A DNA stretch of 64,000 bases from an uncultured Senegalimassilia sp. (GCF_934636665.1 NZ_CAKUAT010000002.1:62001-126000); one strand, 5' to 3'; counted from the first letter of the stretch, positions 25,337-42,480 are shown. Program-made: numbers and translations. The notes: generated by a model from the sequence alone, not told the origin.

Positions 25337-26746
25337 ATGAAGCAGGGCACCATTTTCACGAACGCCGCGCTTGCCGCGGTGCTGGCAACATCCATGGCAA
25401 CAACCCCCGCCTTGGCGGGTCTTGCGCATACCCAGGGCACCGCCTCGGCAAGCGTTGCGTACGCGGCGCAGGCAACGCCCATCGAAAGCGTCGCCATCAC
25501 CGGCGACTGGACCGCAACCGATGCGGAGAACCAGGCCATCCTCGACAAAGCCGAAGCAGCCAAGCTCGTCGGCCTAAAGCCGCTGAAAGCGTACCTTTCC
25601 GGCGAAACCGTGGCCGCAGCGGATTTCCTCGCCATCGACGTGGACGCGCTGGCAACCATAGACGCCGACCTGGCGAAACTGGTCAAGCAGACGCAGAAGG
25701 CCATCGCTGATTCGAACGCCGCCTCCGAGCCCGAGACCAAGCCCGAGCCCGCCACGCCCGCGCAACCCGCCGAAACCCCTGCCGCACCCGCAGCGTCCAG
25801 CGCCCCGTCCGCGAGCACCGGCAACGACACCGCCGCGGAGAAGCCCGCCGAGGACGTGGAGGACGCCCCCGAGGATATGGTGCAGGAAAGCGCCACCCTC
25901 GACGAGGACGAGCTGGTCTACGTCTCGCGCAACCTGACCACCGAGCAGTTCATCAGCCAAATCGGCGAGCAGGCCCGCGAGCTGTGCCAGGAAAACGACC
26001 TGTACGCCTCCGTTATGATCGCGCAGGCCGTAGTGGAGTCGGCATCCGGCTCATCGGGGCTCTCGTGCGAGCCGTACAACAACCTGTTCGGCATCAAGGG
26101 CAGCTACGAGGGCAAAAGCGTGCGTATGAAAACGCAGGAGGACGACGGCAAGGGCAATCTGGAGACCATCGTCGCCGAGTTCCGCCGCTACCCCAGCCTG
26201 ACGGAATCGCTTGAGGACTACGTCGGGCTGCTCACCGGCGATTCCCTGTACACCCCGGTGAAGAAGTCGAACACGGAAAGCTACGAGGACGCGTGCGACT
26301 ACCTGCAGGGGCACTACGCCACCAGCACCACGTACTCGCGCACGCTGAAAGCCTATATCGACACGTACGATTTGACCCAGTTCGACGCGCCCAGCGAGCA
26401 GGCGAAGGCCGAAGCCGCAACGCTCGAATCCGTGCTCAAGCCGACCGCCTCGCAGGCATCGTTCAAAACCGGCTCCGATGACTTCGGCATCACCGTGCCC
26501 GAGGCCGGCCTTCCCAAGCGGCAGATGAACCCCGTGATAGCAGGAATACTGGCCGCCCTTGTCGCAGCAGGCGCAGGCGCGCTGGGCTTCTGGCTGTACT
26601 GGCGCCGCAAAGTCGAAGGCGAGAACGCCGCCCACGCCGCAGCAGGCGCACACGCATCGGGCAATGCCGCCGCCAGCCAAGACGACGCTGCAGCATGGTC
26701 GGTCGCTCAGGCGATCACAGACTGGTCTAAAGGCGACAACCGTTAA
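25337..26746 (+). CDS. GH73 glucosaminidase, membrane-tethered
   Basis: This 469-residue cell-wall hydrolase cleaves peptidoglycan glycan strands (endo-beta-N-acetylglucosaminidase family). A signal peptide (1-27, PALA) is followed by a helical region, a Pro/Ala/Glu linker (about 130-180) and the GH73 domain (about 200-350). The domain contains IAQAVVESASGSSGLS with the catalytic Glu, NNLFGIKGSY, FRRYPSLTESLEDY and YATSTTYSRTLKAYI, all typical of the family. A C-terminal membrane helix (about 397-418, FWLYWRRK) anchors it. No SH3 or LysM binding domain is present. The nearest AAGGAG lies 18 bases upstream of the ATG, so translation initiation is weak or the start uncertain. It ends at a bidirectional terminator. 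Confidence 0.9.
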   Translation: MKQGTIFTNAALAAVLATSMATTPALAGLAHTQGTASASVAYAAQATPIESVAITGDWTATDAENQAILDKAEAAKLVGLKPLKAYLSGETVAAADFLAIDVDALATIDADLAKLVKQTQKAIADSNAASEPETKPEPATPAQPAETPAAPAASSAPSASTGNDTAAEKPAEDVEDAPEDMVQESATLDEDELVYVSRNLTTEQFISQIGEQARELCQENDLYASVMIAQAVVESASGSSGLSCEPYNNLFGIKGSYEGKSVRMKTQEDDGKGNLETIVAEFRRYPSLTESLEDYVGLLTGDSLYTPVKKSNTESYEDACDYLQGHYATSTTYSRTLKAYIDTYDLTQFDAPSEQAKAEAATLESVLKPTASQASFKTGSDDFGITVPEAGLPKRQMNPVIAGILAALVAAGAGALGFWLYWRRKVEGENAAHAAAGAHASGNAAASQDDAAAWSVAQAITDWSKGDNR

Positions 26747-26750
26747 AAAC

Positions 26751-26788
26751 AAAAGCCGGTAACCGGTGTAGACCGGTTACCGGCTTTT
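26751..26788. terminator. Bidirectional terminator between GH73 gene and glmM
   Basis: A perfect 17-bp stem with a GTAG loop has A-run and T-run flanks, so it works on both strands for these convergent genes. Confidence 0.93.
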
Positions 26789-26807
26789 CATTTCTTTACT
26801 CGATCGT

Positions 26808-28142
26808 TTAAATCTCGCGCTCGACCACTTCGGCGATGGCCTTGGCATGCTGCTCGGCAGCCTGCTCGTCCATGGCCTCCACCATCACGCGCACGACCGG
26901 CTCGGTGCCGCTCGGACGCAGCAGAACGCGACCGTCCTCGCCAAGCGCCGCTTCGGCAGCTGCCACGGCATCGGCGATGGCCTGGTTGCCATCAGCCGCG
27001 TGCTTGTCCTTCACGCGCACGTTGATGAGCGTTTGCGGGAAGCGGGTCATGGCCTTCGCCGCTTCGCCGGCGGACTTGCCGGCGCGCTTGCAAGCGGCCA
27101 GGAACTGCAGCGCCGTGACCAGGCCGTCACCCGTGGAGTTGTGCTCCAGGAAGATGGTGTGGCCGGACTGCTCGCCACCGATGACGTAACCGCCCTCGCG
27201 CATGGCCTCGAGCACGTAGCGGTCGCCAACCTTCGTTTGAATGAGGTTGATGCCCGCATCGCGCAGCGCATGCGTAAGGCCCAGGTTCGCCATAACGGTG
27301 GACACGGCGGTGTCGCCGGCCAGCAGGCCGCGCTGCTTCAGGTCGATGGCGCACACGGCTTCCACCATGTCGCCGTCGATCTCGTTGCCCTCGGAGTCCA
27401 TGAGCATAACGCGGTCGGCGTCGCCGTCATGCGCGATACCTACATCGGCGCCACACTCGGCGACCAGGGCGCGCAGGGGCTCAAGGTGCGTGGAACCGCA
27501 CTGGACGTTGATGTCCGTGCCGCAGTAATCGTCGTTGATGACGGTGACGTCGGCGCCCAAGCGGCGCAGCGCCTCGGCGCTGGTCATGCAGGATGCGCCG
27601 TGACCCGTGTCAAGCGCCACCTTCAGGCCCTTGAAGTCGATGCCCTGCTTCTCCACGCTCTGCACCGCGTGTTGGATATAGAGCTCGCAAGCATCCTCGA
27701 CGGGCACGGCCACGCCCACCTCGTCGCCGTTGGGAAGTTCGTCAGCAGCAGCGCCGCCGCGGGCCATAAAGGCCTCGATCTCATCCTCGACGGAGTCGGG
27801 CAGCTTGAAGCCCTGGCCGTCGAAGATCTTGATGCCGTTGTACTCCGGCGGGTTGTGCGAGGCGGAGATGACGATGCCGCCGTCGCAATGCAGCTCGCGG
27901 GTGAGCAAGGCGATGGCCGGCGTGGGGATGATGCCCGCCAGCAACGCCGTGCCGCCCATGGACATGATGCCGGCGGCAACGGCCGACTCCAGCATATCGC
28001 CCGACAGGCGCGTATCCTTGCCGATCAGGATGGTGCGGCCCTTGAAGGCCACCGCCGCCTGACCCAGCTGGAAGGCCATCTGGCACGTAAGCTCCTTGTT
28101 CGCAACGCCGCGAACCCCATCAGTACCGAAAAGACGTGCCAT
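26808..28142 (-). CDS. glmM: Phosphoglucosamine mutase
   Basis: Interconverts glucosamine-6-phosphate and glucosamine-1-phosphate, the step before GlmU in UDP-GlcNAc synthesis. The 444-residue length is normal. MARLFGTDGVRG opens the protein, the phospho-serine loop ISASHNPPEYNG (Ser95) is intact, HDGDADRVM binds magnesium, and LLRPSGTEPVVRVM is the C-terminal phosphate-binding loop. It starts one base after the hisE stop, so the two are co-translated. The ribosome site is GAGGGA. glmU lies far away at the other end of the window. Confidence 0.97.
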   Translation of the reverse strand: MARLFGTDGVRGVANKELTCQMAFQLGQAAVAFKGRTILIGKDTRLSGDMLESAVAAGIMSMGGTALLAGIIPTPAIALLTRELHCDGGIVISASHNPPEYNGIKIFDGQGFKLPDSVEDEIEAFMARGGAAADELPNGDEVGVAVPVEDACELYIQHAVQSVEKQGIDFKGLKVALDTGHGASCMTSAEALRRLGADVTVINDDYCGTDINVQCGSTHLEPLRALVAECGADVGIAHDGDADRVMLMDSEGNEIDGDMVEAVCAIDLKQRGLLAGDTAVSTVMANLGLTHALRDAGINLIQTKVGDRYVLEAMREGGYVIGGEQSGHTIFLEHNSTGDGLVTALQFLAACKRAGKSAGEAAKAMTRFPQTLINVRVKDKHAADGNQAIADAVAAAEAALGEDGRVLLRPSGTEPVVRVMVEAMDEQAAEQHAKAIAEVVEREI

Positions 28143-28143
28143 A

Positions 28144-28623
28144 TTACTTCCCTCGCTTTACATGCTCATCGAAAAGACGGATGGCGCCTTGGGGGCGCTC
28201 CTCGTCGGTCATGCGGTTGTTCAGCTCGGCAGCGAACTCGTCGATGCCGATGCCGTAGCGCTCAAGCACGACGAGAAGATGATACACCACGTCGGCGGCC
28301 TCATAGCGCAGATGGTCGCAGGCCGCGTCGGCCTTGGCGGCGAACGCATCGGCCATGCCCGCGTGCGAGCCCTCGTGGCCGGCAAGGCCCGCCAGCATCA
28401 TCTTCACCGCTTCCACGTCCTTGGCGGCCAAAGCCACCTCGTTGGCCTCCTCGACCACCTTCTTCAACGGCAAGTCGGCATTACCCGTGAGCAGGCGGAA
28501 CGTGTAGCTGCCCTCCCCTGCGTCGCGGCGAGCGTGGATGGTTCCCACCAGCGCCTCGAGCGTGGCGCCGATCTGCGATGCGGGAGCCTGCTCCCCCTCG
28601 GGGATGTAAGTTTTATCGCTCAT
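28144..28623 (-). CDS. hisE: Phosphoribosyl-ATP pyrophosphatase
   Basis: Second step of histidine synthesis: hydrolyses phosphoribosyl-ATP to phosphoribosyl-AMP. The MazG-like helical core is visible: EGSYTFRLLTGNADLPLKKV, then EEANEVALAAKD with the metal-binding acidic residues, and YEAADVVYHLLVVL. At 159 residues it is longer than usual because of an N-terminal extension of about 20 residues and an insertion rich in Ala/His/Asp between the helices. It is separated from other his genes and coupled to glmM, an unusual pairing. Confidence 0.92.
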   Translation of the reverse strand: MSDKTYIPEGEQAPASQIGATLEALVGTIHARRDAGEGSYTFRLLTGNADLPLKKVVEEANEVALAAKDVEAVKMMLAGLAGHEGSHAGMADAFAAKADAACDHLRYEAADVVYHLLVVLERYGIGIDEFAAELNNRMTDEERPQGAIRLFDEHVKRGK

Positions 28624-28685
28624 GAAAAGCCTTTCGAACGTAAGCGGGCACCGGCGCTGTCGCCGCCCGGCCCGCCGTAACGAAA

Positions 28686-28713
28686 AAAGGGGCGCGCCGA
28701 TGCGCGCCCCTTT
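28686..28713 (-). terminator. Rho-independent terminator after rpoC
   Basis: A 12-bp GC-rich stem with a CGAT loop is followed on the minus strand by TTTTTT. It lies just after the rpoC stop and before hisE. Confidence 0.9.
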
Positions 28714-28722
28714 CAGCTGGCG

Positions 28723-36690
<7,968 letters not shown>

Positions 36691-37187
36691 GAGGCTTTTC
36701 CTCCTTCAGGTGCATCCGCAAAACTGCGAAAAAGTTGCAATTTGTTAGAATACGGCGAAATGTCAAGCCCGTCAAGGAATTTTTTCACGAGCTGTGGAAA
36801 TTTGTTGGTTTTCGCCGCTTCACCTGGGGAAACGCAGATATGACTTCTCTCGTGCGGAAGGCATTCTAGCACGGCAGGCGGCGCGACGGCGATCGAGCGC
36901 GGAAAAGCCTTATATGGCAGTGCCGGCATCTAAGACTTAGCCGCGCGACCATGGCGATGCCGGGCGTCTGCGCGCCCACGCGATCGGGGCGGTGCCGGTA
37001 GCCTCGCCGTCGCCCCCGTCTGCGTCCGCGACGGCACCTGCTCTCCTTCGCCGGCGGAAGGATGCGATAACGCCGGGATTCCGCCGTTATCGTAGACAAC
37101 CGCCACCGGGGCCCCATAGGCTGTCGACTGGGGTACCATGGGCTGCATACCCGATTTCCGGGCATGACAAGAGAGGACCTCCTTACC
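36691..37187. other. Divergent intergenic region between rpoB and the YfhO gene
   Basis: The rpoB side is AT-rich and carries its promoter and a leader of about 50 bases. The remaining roughly 400 bases are GC-rich, with no recognisable gene. Long minus-strand frames here are antisense shadows of the YfhO gene. No clear promoter for the YfhO gene was seen. Confidence 0.5.
36747..36775 (-). promoter_or_regulatory. rpoBC promoter
   Basis: On the minus strand, TTGACG (-35), a 17-base spacer and TATTCT (-10) form a good housekeeping-sigma promoter. A second TTGACA lies inside the spacer. Transcription would start near 36740. Confidence 0.7.
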
Positions 37188-40100
37188 ATGTATATATCCG
37201 GCAACGACGCAATCGCGCAACCGCATCGACGCCCTGCGGCGCGCACCCGCGCAAGCCGCTTTGCCCGCGCGGCCGCACCGTACCTGGCGGCCTTCGCCAT
37301 CCCCTTCTGCGTGCTGCTTGCCGCCTTCGCCATGCGGGGGATCTACCCGTTCGGCGACATGTCGGTGATGCTCTACGACATGCCCGTGCAGTACGCCGAG
37401 TACTTCGGCTGGCTCATCCAAGTGCTGCACGGCCAGGGCAACCTGCTGTACAGCAACGCCGCCGGCCTGGGCGGTGGCATGTTCAGCCTGTTCACCTATT
37501 ACCTGTCCAGCCCATTCAACCTGATCGCGTTCTTCTTCACGCCTGAGACCGTGCCGCAGCTGTTCAGCGTCCTGTACCTGGTGAAGATTCCCGCATGCGC
37601 CGTCTGCTGCCTGGTGCTTTTGCGCGGAAGGCTTCTGGCGGCGGATGCTGAAACCTGGCGCGAGGCTCGCACCGCCGCGGCAAGCGCCCCGGCCGGCAGG
37701 CAGGCGCTGCTCGTACTGCTCGCGTGCGCCTACGCGCTCACCTCGTACGCGCTGGGATACGCGAGCAACATCATGTGGCTCGACGGTGTGACCATGGCCC
37801 CGCTGGCGGCGCTGGGCGCGTACCGTCTGGTGCAGCGCCGCGCGTGCGGCGGGCTGTTCGCCGCGTGCGCGTGCGCCATCGTGTTCAATTGGTACACGGG
37901 ATATATGGTCTGCCTGCTGTGCGTGCTGTGGTTCTTCTACGAGCTGGCGCGCGACCGCAGCCTGCGCGGACACCGTCTGCGCCGCTGCTGGCGCTTCGCC
38001 GCCACCATGGCGCTTGCCGTGGGCGCGGGCATGGTGGTGCTCATTCCCACCGCGCTGTCGCTTCTTGGCGGCAAGGGCACGCACGCGGGGCTGGCCTCGC
38101 TCGCATGCAACACGGGCCTTGCGCGCAACCCGCTTGCGGTGGCCGACCTGTTCTGCATCGGCACCTTGCCCGGCATCACCACGCAGGCGAACCTGCCCGC
38201 CCTGACGATTTCGGCGCTGGCGCTGGTCGGCATCGGCGTGTTCCTGACGAACGGGGCCATCGGACGTCGCGAGCGCATGACGGGCGCGGCTTTCGCGCTC
38301 GTCATGGCCACGAGCCTGGTGCTCACGCCCGTGGCAACCATCTGGAGCGGGTTCGTGCCCGAAAGCTCCTACACCAATCGCAACGGGTTCGCCATCCTGC
38401 TGGTCATGACGGTGCTTGCCGCCGAGGGCCTGCTGGCGCTCTCGCGGCTTGATGCGAAGCCGCGACGCCGTTGCGCGCTGGTAGGCGGCGGCGCGGCGCT
38501 CGTGAGCGTCGCCGGGTCCGCCGCGTGGCTGTATATAGCAAAGGGAAGCTTGCCGCAAGCACCCCAGCTGGTGGCGTTAGAATGCGGGCTGCTGGCGGCG
38601 TTCACGCTGCTGATCGCGGGCGCGGCCGGGATGCGCGGCGTTGCTGCGACGGCGGATGGCGGGGGTACGCAACGGGTCGGCAGCAAGGCGGAGCAGGCGA
38701 GCCGCACGGCGAATGCCGAGCGTGCGGACGCAGACGCCGTGCGCGACGCCGCCTTCCCCAGCGCAAACCGAGCCGGCTGCCCGCAGCACGGAGCCCGACC
38801 GATCTTACGCGCCGCGTTGTGCGTCGCGCTAGCCTGCGTGTTCGTCGGCGAGCAGGTGTTCAGCGCGCAGGCGCAGCTTTCGCGATGCCGCTACACGGTC
38901 AGCGGCTACACCGACACGCTCACGGAGCTGGAGGGCTTCTACAGTCAGCTTGACGGCGCGACTACGGGTAGCGATGCCCTTTCCGGTTCGGAAGGAGATT
39001 CAAGCTCCGATGGGAGCAAGGCTGGCGACGCTTCCGACGTTAACGGCGCAGCCGCAGGCAACGCGGACGGCGCCTCCGCCTTCGCCCGCGTGGGCAACGC
39101 CGCGCCGTATTGGGGCGGCAGCAAGGTTAACGGGCCGGACAACATGGCGCTTGTGCTGGGCGTGAGCACGTTCGACCACTATTCATCCACGCAGGAATAC
39201 CGCATCCAGCAGCTGCTGCACGACCTGGGGTATAGCAAGGTCACGCCGTTCGGCACCTATTACATGAGCTCAAACGTCATCGCCGACGCGCTGCTCGGCG
39301 TCACCGACATCGTGGACGACCAGCCTCCTGCCGCGACCGAGCCCGAAGGGGCCACACTGCGCGGCACCTGGCGCGCGTACCGCAACGAGCTGGCGCTGCC
39401 GCTGGGCTGGGGCACCACGGGCAGCACGCACGTCGACTGGCAGGAGGGTCGCCCGCTTGACAACCAGGACGCCATGCTCGCAAACGCCGCCGGTAATAAC
39501 GCGAGCGCGCTTTCCACTGTCGACGTGCAGGAATGCGACGGCGATCAGAATGCGCGCACGTTCACGCTGACCCCTTCGGCTGACGGCCCGGTGTACCTGT
39601 ACACGCCGACGGCGTTCGTGAACGACCTGTATTACGAAGGCGGCGTCGTGTGCGAGGTGTGGGCCGACGGCTCGCTCGTGCAAACCATCGGCGGACGTGG
39701 GTCGTGCAACCAGGTGTACCTGGGCTGGGGGCGCGCCGGGCAATCCATGCAGGTGGCCATCAAGCCGCTGGCCGAGCAGCCTTATGAGCTGCGCTTCGAG
39801 GACGGTACCGTGACGAACGCGCAATCCGCGTTCTGGGACGTTCCCGCCGCCGAACTGGCGCAGGCCGGCACCGTGGACCTGCAAACCCTGCAAGATCAGC
39901 TGTCGCGCATCGATTCCGCCGGTTTTGCGCTGACCGCGTACGAAAACGGACGGATTGCAGCCACGTTCAACGCCGCCCAAGATGAGACGCTCGTGATCAG
40001 CCAGCCCTACGAGGACGGCTGGACCGCCACAGTCAACGGCCAGCCGGTCGAGGTGCAGGCAGCCTACGACGGACTGATGGGGATACCGGTGCAAACCGGT

Positions 40101-40235
40101 GACAACGTCGTCGAGCTGCGCTACCTCACGCCCGGGCTTGTCCCGGGGGCGGTTGTGGGCATTGCGTCCGTTACGCTGTTCGCCGTATGGCGCATAGCGG
40201 CGCGCAGGCGTAGCATGTTGCGAGATGGCGAATAA
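37188..40235 (+). CDS. yfhO: YfhO-family multi-pass membrane protein (cell-wall polymer glycosylation)
   Basis: A large (1,015 residues) multi-membrane protein of the YfhO family (GT-C type). In Bacillus subtilis and Listeria, YfhO-type proteins move a sugar from a lipid carrier onto lipoteichoic or teichoic acid. Visible here are the N-terminal membrane segment, the GDMSVMLYDMPVQYAEYFGW loop with acidic residues facing outside, and LSSPFNLIAFFF. Many membrane spans follow to about residue 575, then a long outer domain and a last membrane helix (FAVWRIAARRR). The ATG chosen follows AGAGAGG by 11 bases; an ATG eight codons upstream lacks a ribosome site. The next gene is a CsbB-like transferase, the known partner type. 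Confidence 0.87.
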   Translation: MYISGNDAIAQPHRRPAARTRASRFARAAAPYLAAFAIPFCVLLAAFAMRGIYPFGDMSVMLYDMPVQYAEYFGWLIQVLHGQGNLLYSNAAGLGGGMFSLFTYYLSSPFNLIAFFFTPETVPQLFSVLYLVKIPACAVCCLVLLRGRLLAADAETWREARTAAASAPAGRQALLVLLACAYALTSYALGYASNIMWLDGVTMAPLAALGAYRLVQRRACGGLFAACACAIVFNWYTGYMVCLLCVLWFFYELARDRSLRGHRLRRCWRFAATMALAVGAGMVVLIPTALSLLGGKGTHAGLASLACNTGLARNPLAVADLFCIGTLPGITTQANLPALTISALALVGIGVFLTNGAIGRRERMTGAAFALVMATSLVLTPVATIWSGFVPESSYTNRNGFAILLVMTVLAAEGLLALSRLDAKPRRRCALVGGGAALVSVAGSAAWLYIAKGSLPQAPQLVALECGLLAAFTLLIAGAAGMRGVAATADGGGTQRVGSKAEQASRTANAERADADAVRDAAFPSANRAGCPQHGARPILRAALCVALACVFVGEQVFSAQAQLSRCRYTVSGYTDTLTELEGFYSQLDGATTGSDALSGSEGDSSSDGSKAGDASDVNGAAAGNADGASAFARVGNAAPYWGGSKVNGPDNMALVLGVSTFDHYSSTQEYRIQQLLHDLGYSKVTPFGTYYMSSNVIADALLGVTDIVDDQPPAATEPEGATLRGTWRAYRNELALPLGWGTTGSTHVDWQEGRPLDNQDAMLANAAGNNASALSTVDVQECDGDQNARTFTLTPSADGPVYLYTPTAFVNDLYYEGGVVCEVWADGSLVQTIGGRGSCNQVYLGWGRAGQSMQVAIKPLAEQPYELRFEDGTVTNAQSAFWDVPAAELAQAGTVDLQTLQDQLSRIDSAGFALTAYENGRIAATFNAAQDETLVISQPYEDGWTATVNGQPVEVQAAYDGLMGIPVQTGDNVVELRYLTPGLVPGAVVGIASVTLFAVWRIAARRRSMLRDGE

Positions 40236-40352
40236 TCGAGCGTAGCTCGAGCGCGCACCGATTAGCCCTAAGGCGCTATCGCACGCCCACTTCGCAAGGA
40301 AGCGCCGCACCCGACGGGGAGCGCGGCGGCAAAGCTAGATTGGAACGAACAC

Positions 40353-41315
40353 ATGAGCGACGCCCTGTACGACCTGACGCTGGTGGTCCCCTGTTACAAC
40401 GAGGCGGACAACATCCCGCTGTTCTACAAAACGGCCACCGAATGCTTCGAGCAAGCGGGCGTGGGCGTTGAAATCGTGTTCGTCAATGACGGCAGCCAAG
40501 ACGGCACCGCGCAGCTTTTGCACCGCGTGGTGGAATCCGCACGCGGGAAGCACGCTGTGCAAGCCATCGACTTCTCGCGCAACTTCGGAAAGGAATCGGC
40601 GCTGTACGCCGGCATGCAGGCGGCGCGCGGCAACAACATCTGCCTTATCGACGCGGACATGCAGCAAACGCCCCACGACGCGTTGCGCATGTATCGCCTG
40701 CTCATGGAGAACGCCGACGTCGACTGCGTAGCCGCATGCCAAGTCGACCGCAAGGAGGGCTTCGTACTGAAGCTGTTCAAGCGCGCCTTCTACCGTACGT
40801 TCAACGGCATGGCCGACGACATCTCCATCCCCGCAAACGTCAGCGATTTCCGCGTGTTCCGCCGCCCCGTGCGCGATGCGCTGCTCGCATTGCCCGAGCG
40901 CGAGCGCTTCAGCAAGGGCTTGTTCGCCTGGATCGGCTTCAATACGCTTGAGATCCCCTACGAGGCCGAGCAGCGCGCCGCCGGCACCAGCAAGTGGTCG
41001 TTCAAGAAGCTGTTCCGCTACGCCGCCACGGGCATCTTCGGGTTCACCACCTGGCCGCTCAAGATCGCGGTGTGGCTGGGCAGCCTCTGCGCCGTCGCCG
41101 CGGTGATATACCTGCTGTCGGTGTTGGCCGAGTACCTGTTGTACGGGACTAACGCCCCGGGCTACCCCACGCTGGCCTGCCTGATCCTGCTATTCGGCGG
41201 CCTGCAGCTAGCGGTGCTGGGAGTGATCGGCGAATACCTGGGCCGCGACTACATCGAGAACAAGCGCCGCCCCATCTACCTGGCAAAAGAGCACCTGGAC
41301 AGCACGAAGGAATAG
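40353..41315 (+). CDS. Family 2 glycosyltransferase, CsbB/GtrB type (undecaprenyl-phosphate sugar transferase)
   Basis: The 320-residue enzyme should load a sugar onto undecaprenyl phosphate on the inner face of the membrane. It has the GT-A start LTLVVPCYNEADNIP, FVNDGSQDG, the metal-binding LIDADMQQTP and the RERFSKGLFAWIGF block. Two C-terminal membrane helices (about 237-262 and 273-297) end in GEYLGRDYIENKRRPIY, which is diagnostic of the GtrB/CsbB/DPM1 group. It lies downstream of the YfhO gene, the same partnership as csbB-yfhO in Bacillus. The sugar cannot be told from sequence. The ribosome site is weak (GGAACG). Confidence 0.92.
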   Translation: MSDALYDLTLVVPCYNEADNIPLFYKTATECFEQAGVGVEIVFVNDGSQDGTAQLLHRVVESARGKHAVQAIDFSRNFGKESALYAGMQAARGNNICLIDADMQQTPHDALRMYRLLMENADVDCVAACQVDRKEGFVLKLFKRAFYRTFNGMADDISIPANVSDFRVFRRPVRDALLALPERERFSKGLFAWIGFNTLEIPYEAEQRAAGTSKWSFKKLFRYAATGIFGFTTWPLKIAVWLGSLCAVAAVIYLLSVLAEYLLYGTNAPGYPTLACLILLFGGLQLAVLGVIGEYLGRDYIENKRRPIYLAKEHLDSTKE

Positions 41316-41317
41316 CG

Positions 41318-41345
41318 AAGCGCCCCGAAAGGGGCGCTTTCTTTG
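41318..41345 (+). terminator. Rho-independent terminator after the GT2 gene
   Basis: A 9-bp perfect stem with a GAAA tetraloop is followed by TTCTTTG, starting just after the stop codon. Confidence 0.88.
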
Positions 41346-41730
41346 CCCGGGTGGACAGTTCGCGCGCCGTCCGCGCCCCGGTTCGTCCATGTTTCGGGAA
41401 CCGCTAAGCCGACCCCCCAATGAGAACGATTCGTCGATGCCGAATGCCGAGCAGAATCTTCTGGGCGGTTTTGCAGGCTGAAGTGCACTTTGAAGCAATG
41501 CCGACCTGGGGTTTTGTCGGCGCAACCGTAAATCTCGGCGTTAAAACCACCCAGAACCCGGAACTCATGGCAAAAAATGGCCCCAAAACCTGCAATACCA
41601 TCAAGAACTATAGGGATGAGGTCGATTCAAGGATGCCCGCCTGTTAAAGGGCGACCGCATACAGCAACGATGATAACCAGGTTGGCGTTATGAATACGCC
41701 CAGCGTTCTAAACGACAGACATCCAAAACG

Positions 41731-41787
41731 AAAGGGGCCTTGCCTGAACTTTGCCCGATGATTCGAGCGCGGTTCGGGCAAGACCCC
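41731..41787 (-). terminator. Long imperfect hairpin, possible terminator of the NYN gene
   Basis: Two 16-base arms (41734-41749 and 41772-41787) pair with two wobbles around a 22-base loop. On the minus strand CCCCTTTCGTTTTGG follows. It lies about 90 bases after the NYN stop. Confidence 0.5.
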
Positions 41788-41798
41788 CCTGTTTCGCG

Positions 41799-41816
41799 AA
41801 TCCCCTGGTCAGCTAG
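41799..41816 (+). repeat. 18-bp direct repeat, copy 1
   Basis: The sequence aatcccctggtcagctag recurs exactly 47 bases on. Meaning unknown. Confidence 0.8.
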
Positions 41817-41845
41817 TTGGGATAGTTGTTACGCACTGTCGTGCA

Positions 41846-41863
41846 AATCCCCTGGTCAGCTAG
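41846..41863 (+). repeat. 18-bp direct repeat, copy 2
   Basis: Identical to copy 1, ending 12 bases short of the NYN gene's stop codon. Confidence 0.8.
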
Positions 41864-41875
41864 CCCAGAAAGCCG

Positions 41876-42415
41876 CTATGCGCCGTCGCGCATGGCTTTG
41901 AGCTTTTCGAGGACGTCCGGTTTAATCCGGTCACCGAGCGTGCGCTTGAGCGCCACCTTCGGCGTTTCGTCAAGGTGCACGTCCTCGTAGTACATGCCCA
42001 CCTCGCGCGAGAACCCGTTGGCCGACATGCGGTCGATGCCGCCGCCGAACACGGTGTCCTGGATGGTGGCGTCGGAGGTGACCACCATGGTTTCCACGTT
42101 GCGCACGCGCGCGTCGTGGGCCAGCTTCTCGATGACCTTGTCAGCCGAGGTGCCGGCGGGGCTGAACATGATGCGCACGCCGCCGATAGTCTCCACCTCG
42201 CCGGTGGAGAACTGGTTGTCGCCGCCGTCGAACACGATGACGGCCTTATATTCGCGACCGGCGAAGTTGATGACGTCGTTGATCAGACGCTCGCGAGCCG
42301 TGTTGAACGCATCGTCGGTATAGTCGGGATGCGCGAACGCCTCTTGATAGCGCGACCCCGAACGCAAGACGTTATAGCCATCCACCAGTAATATCTTCTT
42401 CCGCTGTTTTGCCAT
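41876..42415 (-). CDS. NYN-domain ribonuclease (YacP/Rae1 type)
   Basis: The 179-residue protein has a PIN-like NYN fold: LLVDGYNVLRSG with the first catalytic Asp, AVIVFDGGDN, SADKVIEKLA and VTSDATIQDTVFGGG. These match the YacP/Rae1 family, ribosome-associated mRNA endonucleases in Bacillus. The start (ATG, or the GTG one codon earlier) follows a perfect AGGAGG. In firmicutes this gene is often next to the rlmB-type methyltransferase, as it is here, though here 430 bases of repeats separate them. Confidence 0.9.
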   Translation of the reverse strand: MAKQRKKILLVDGYNVLRSGSRYQEAFAHPDYTDDAFNTARERLINDVINFAGREYKAVIVFDGGDNQFSTGEVETIGGVRIMFSPAGTSADKVIEKLAHDARVRNVETMVVTSDATIQDTVFGGGIDRMSANGFSREVGMYYEDVHLDETPKVALKRTLGDRIKPDVLEKLKAMRDGA

Positions 42416-42480
42416 CACGCATCCCTCCTTTCATACAATGTAGCAGCTAACCGCCGCAGGTCTATCAAAGCCAACGCCCG

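Larger units (their letters stand above)
41316..41875. other. Intergenic stretch, no supported gene
   Basis: The 560 bases hold the terminator of the transferase, about 250 bases with lower GC and no convincing ORF (possibly a relic), a long imperfect hairpin, and an 18-bp direct repeat. A 75-codon plus-strand frame at 41420 has no ribosome site or recognisable product. Confidence 0.5.

Noticed and set aside
36930..38558. A 542-codon minus-strand frame opposite the YfhO gene
   Set aside because: Antisense shadow; the plus strand encodes a clear YfhO-family membrane protein.
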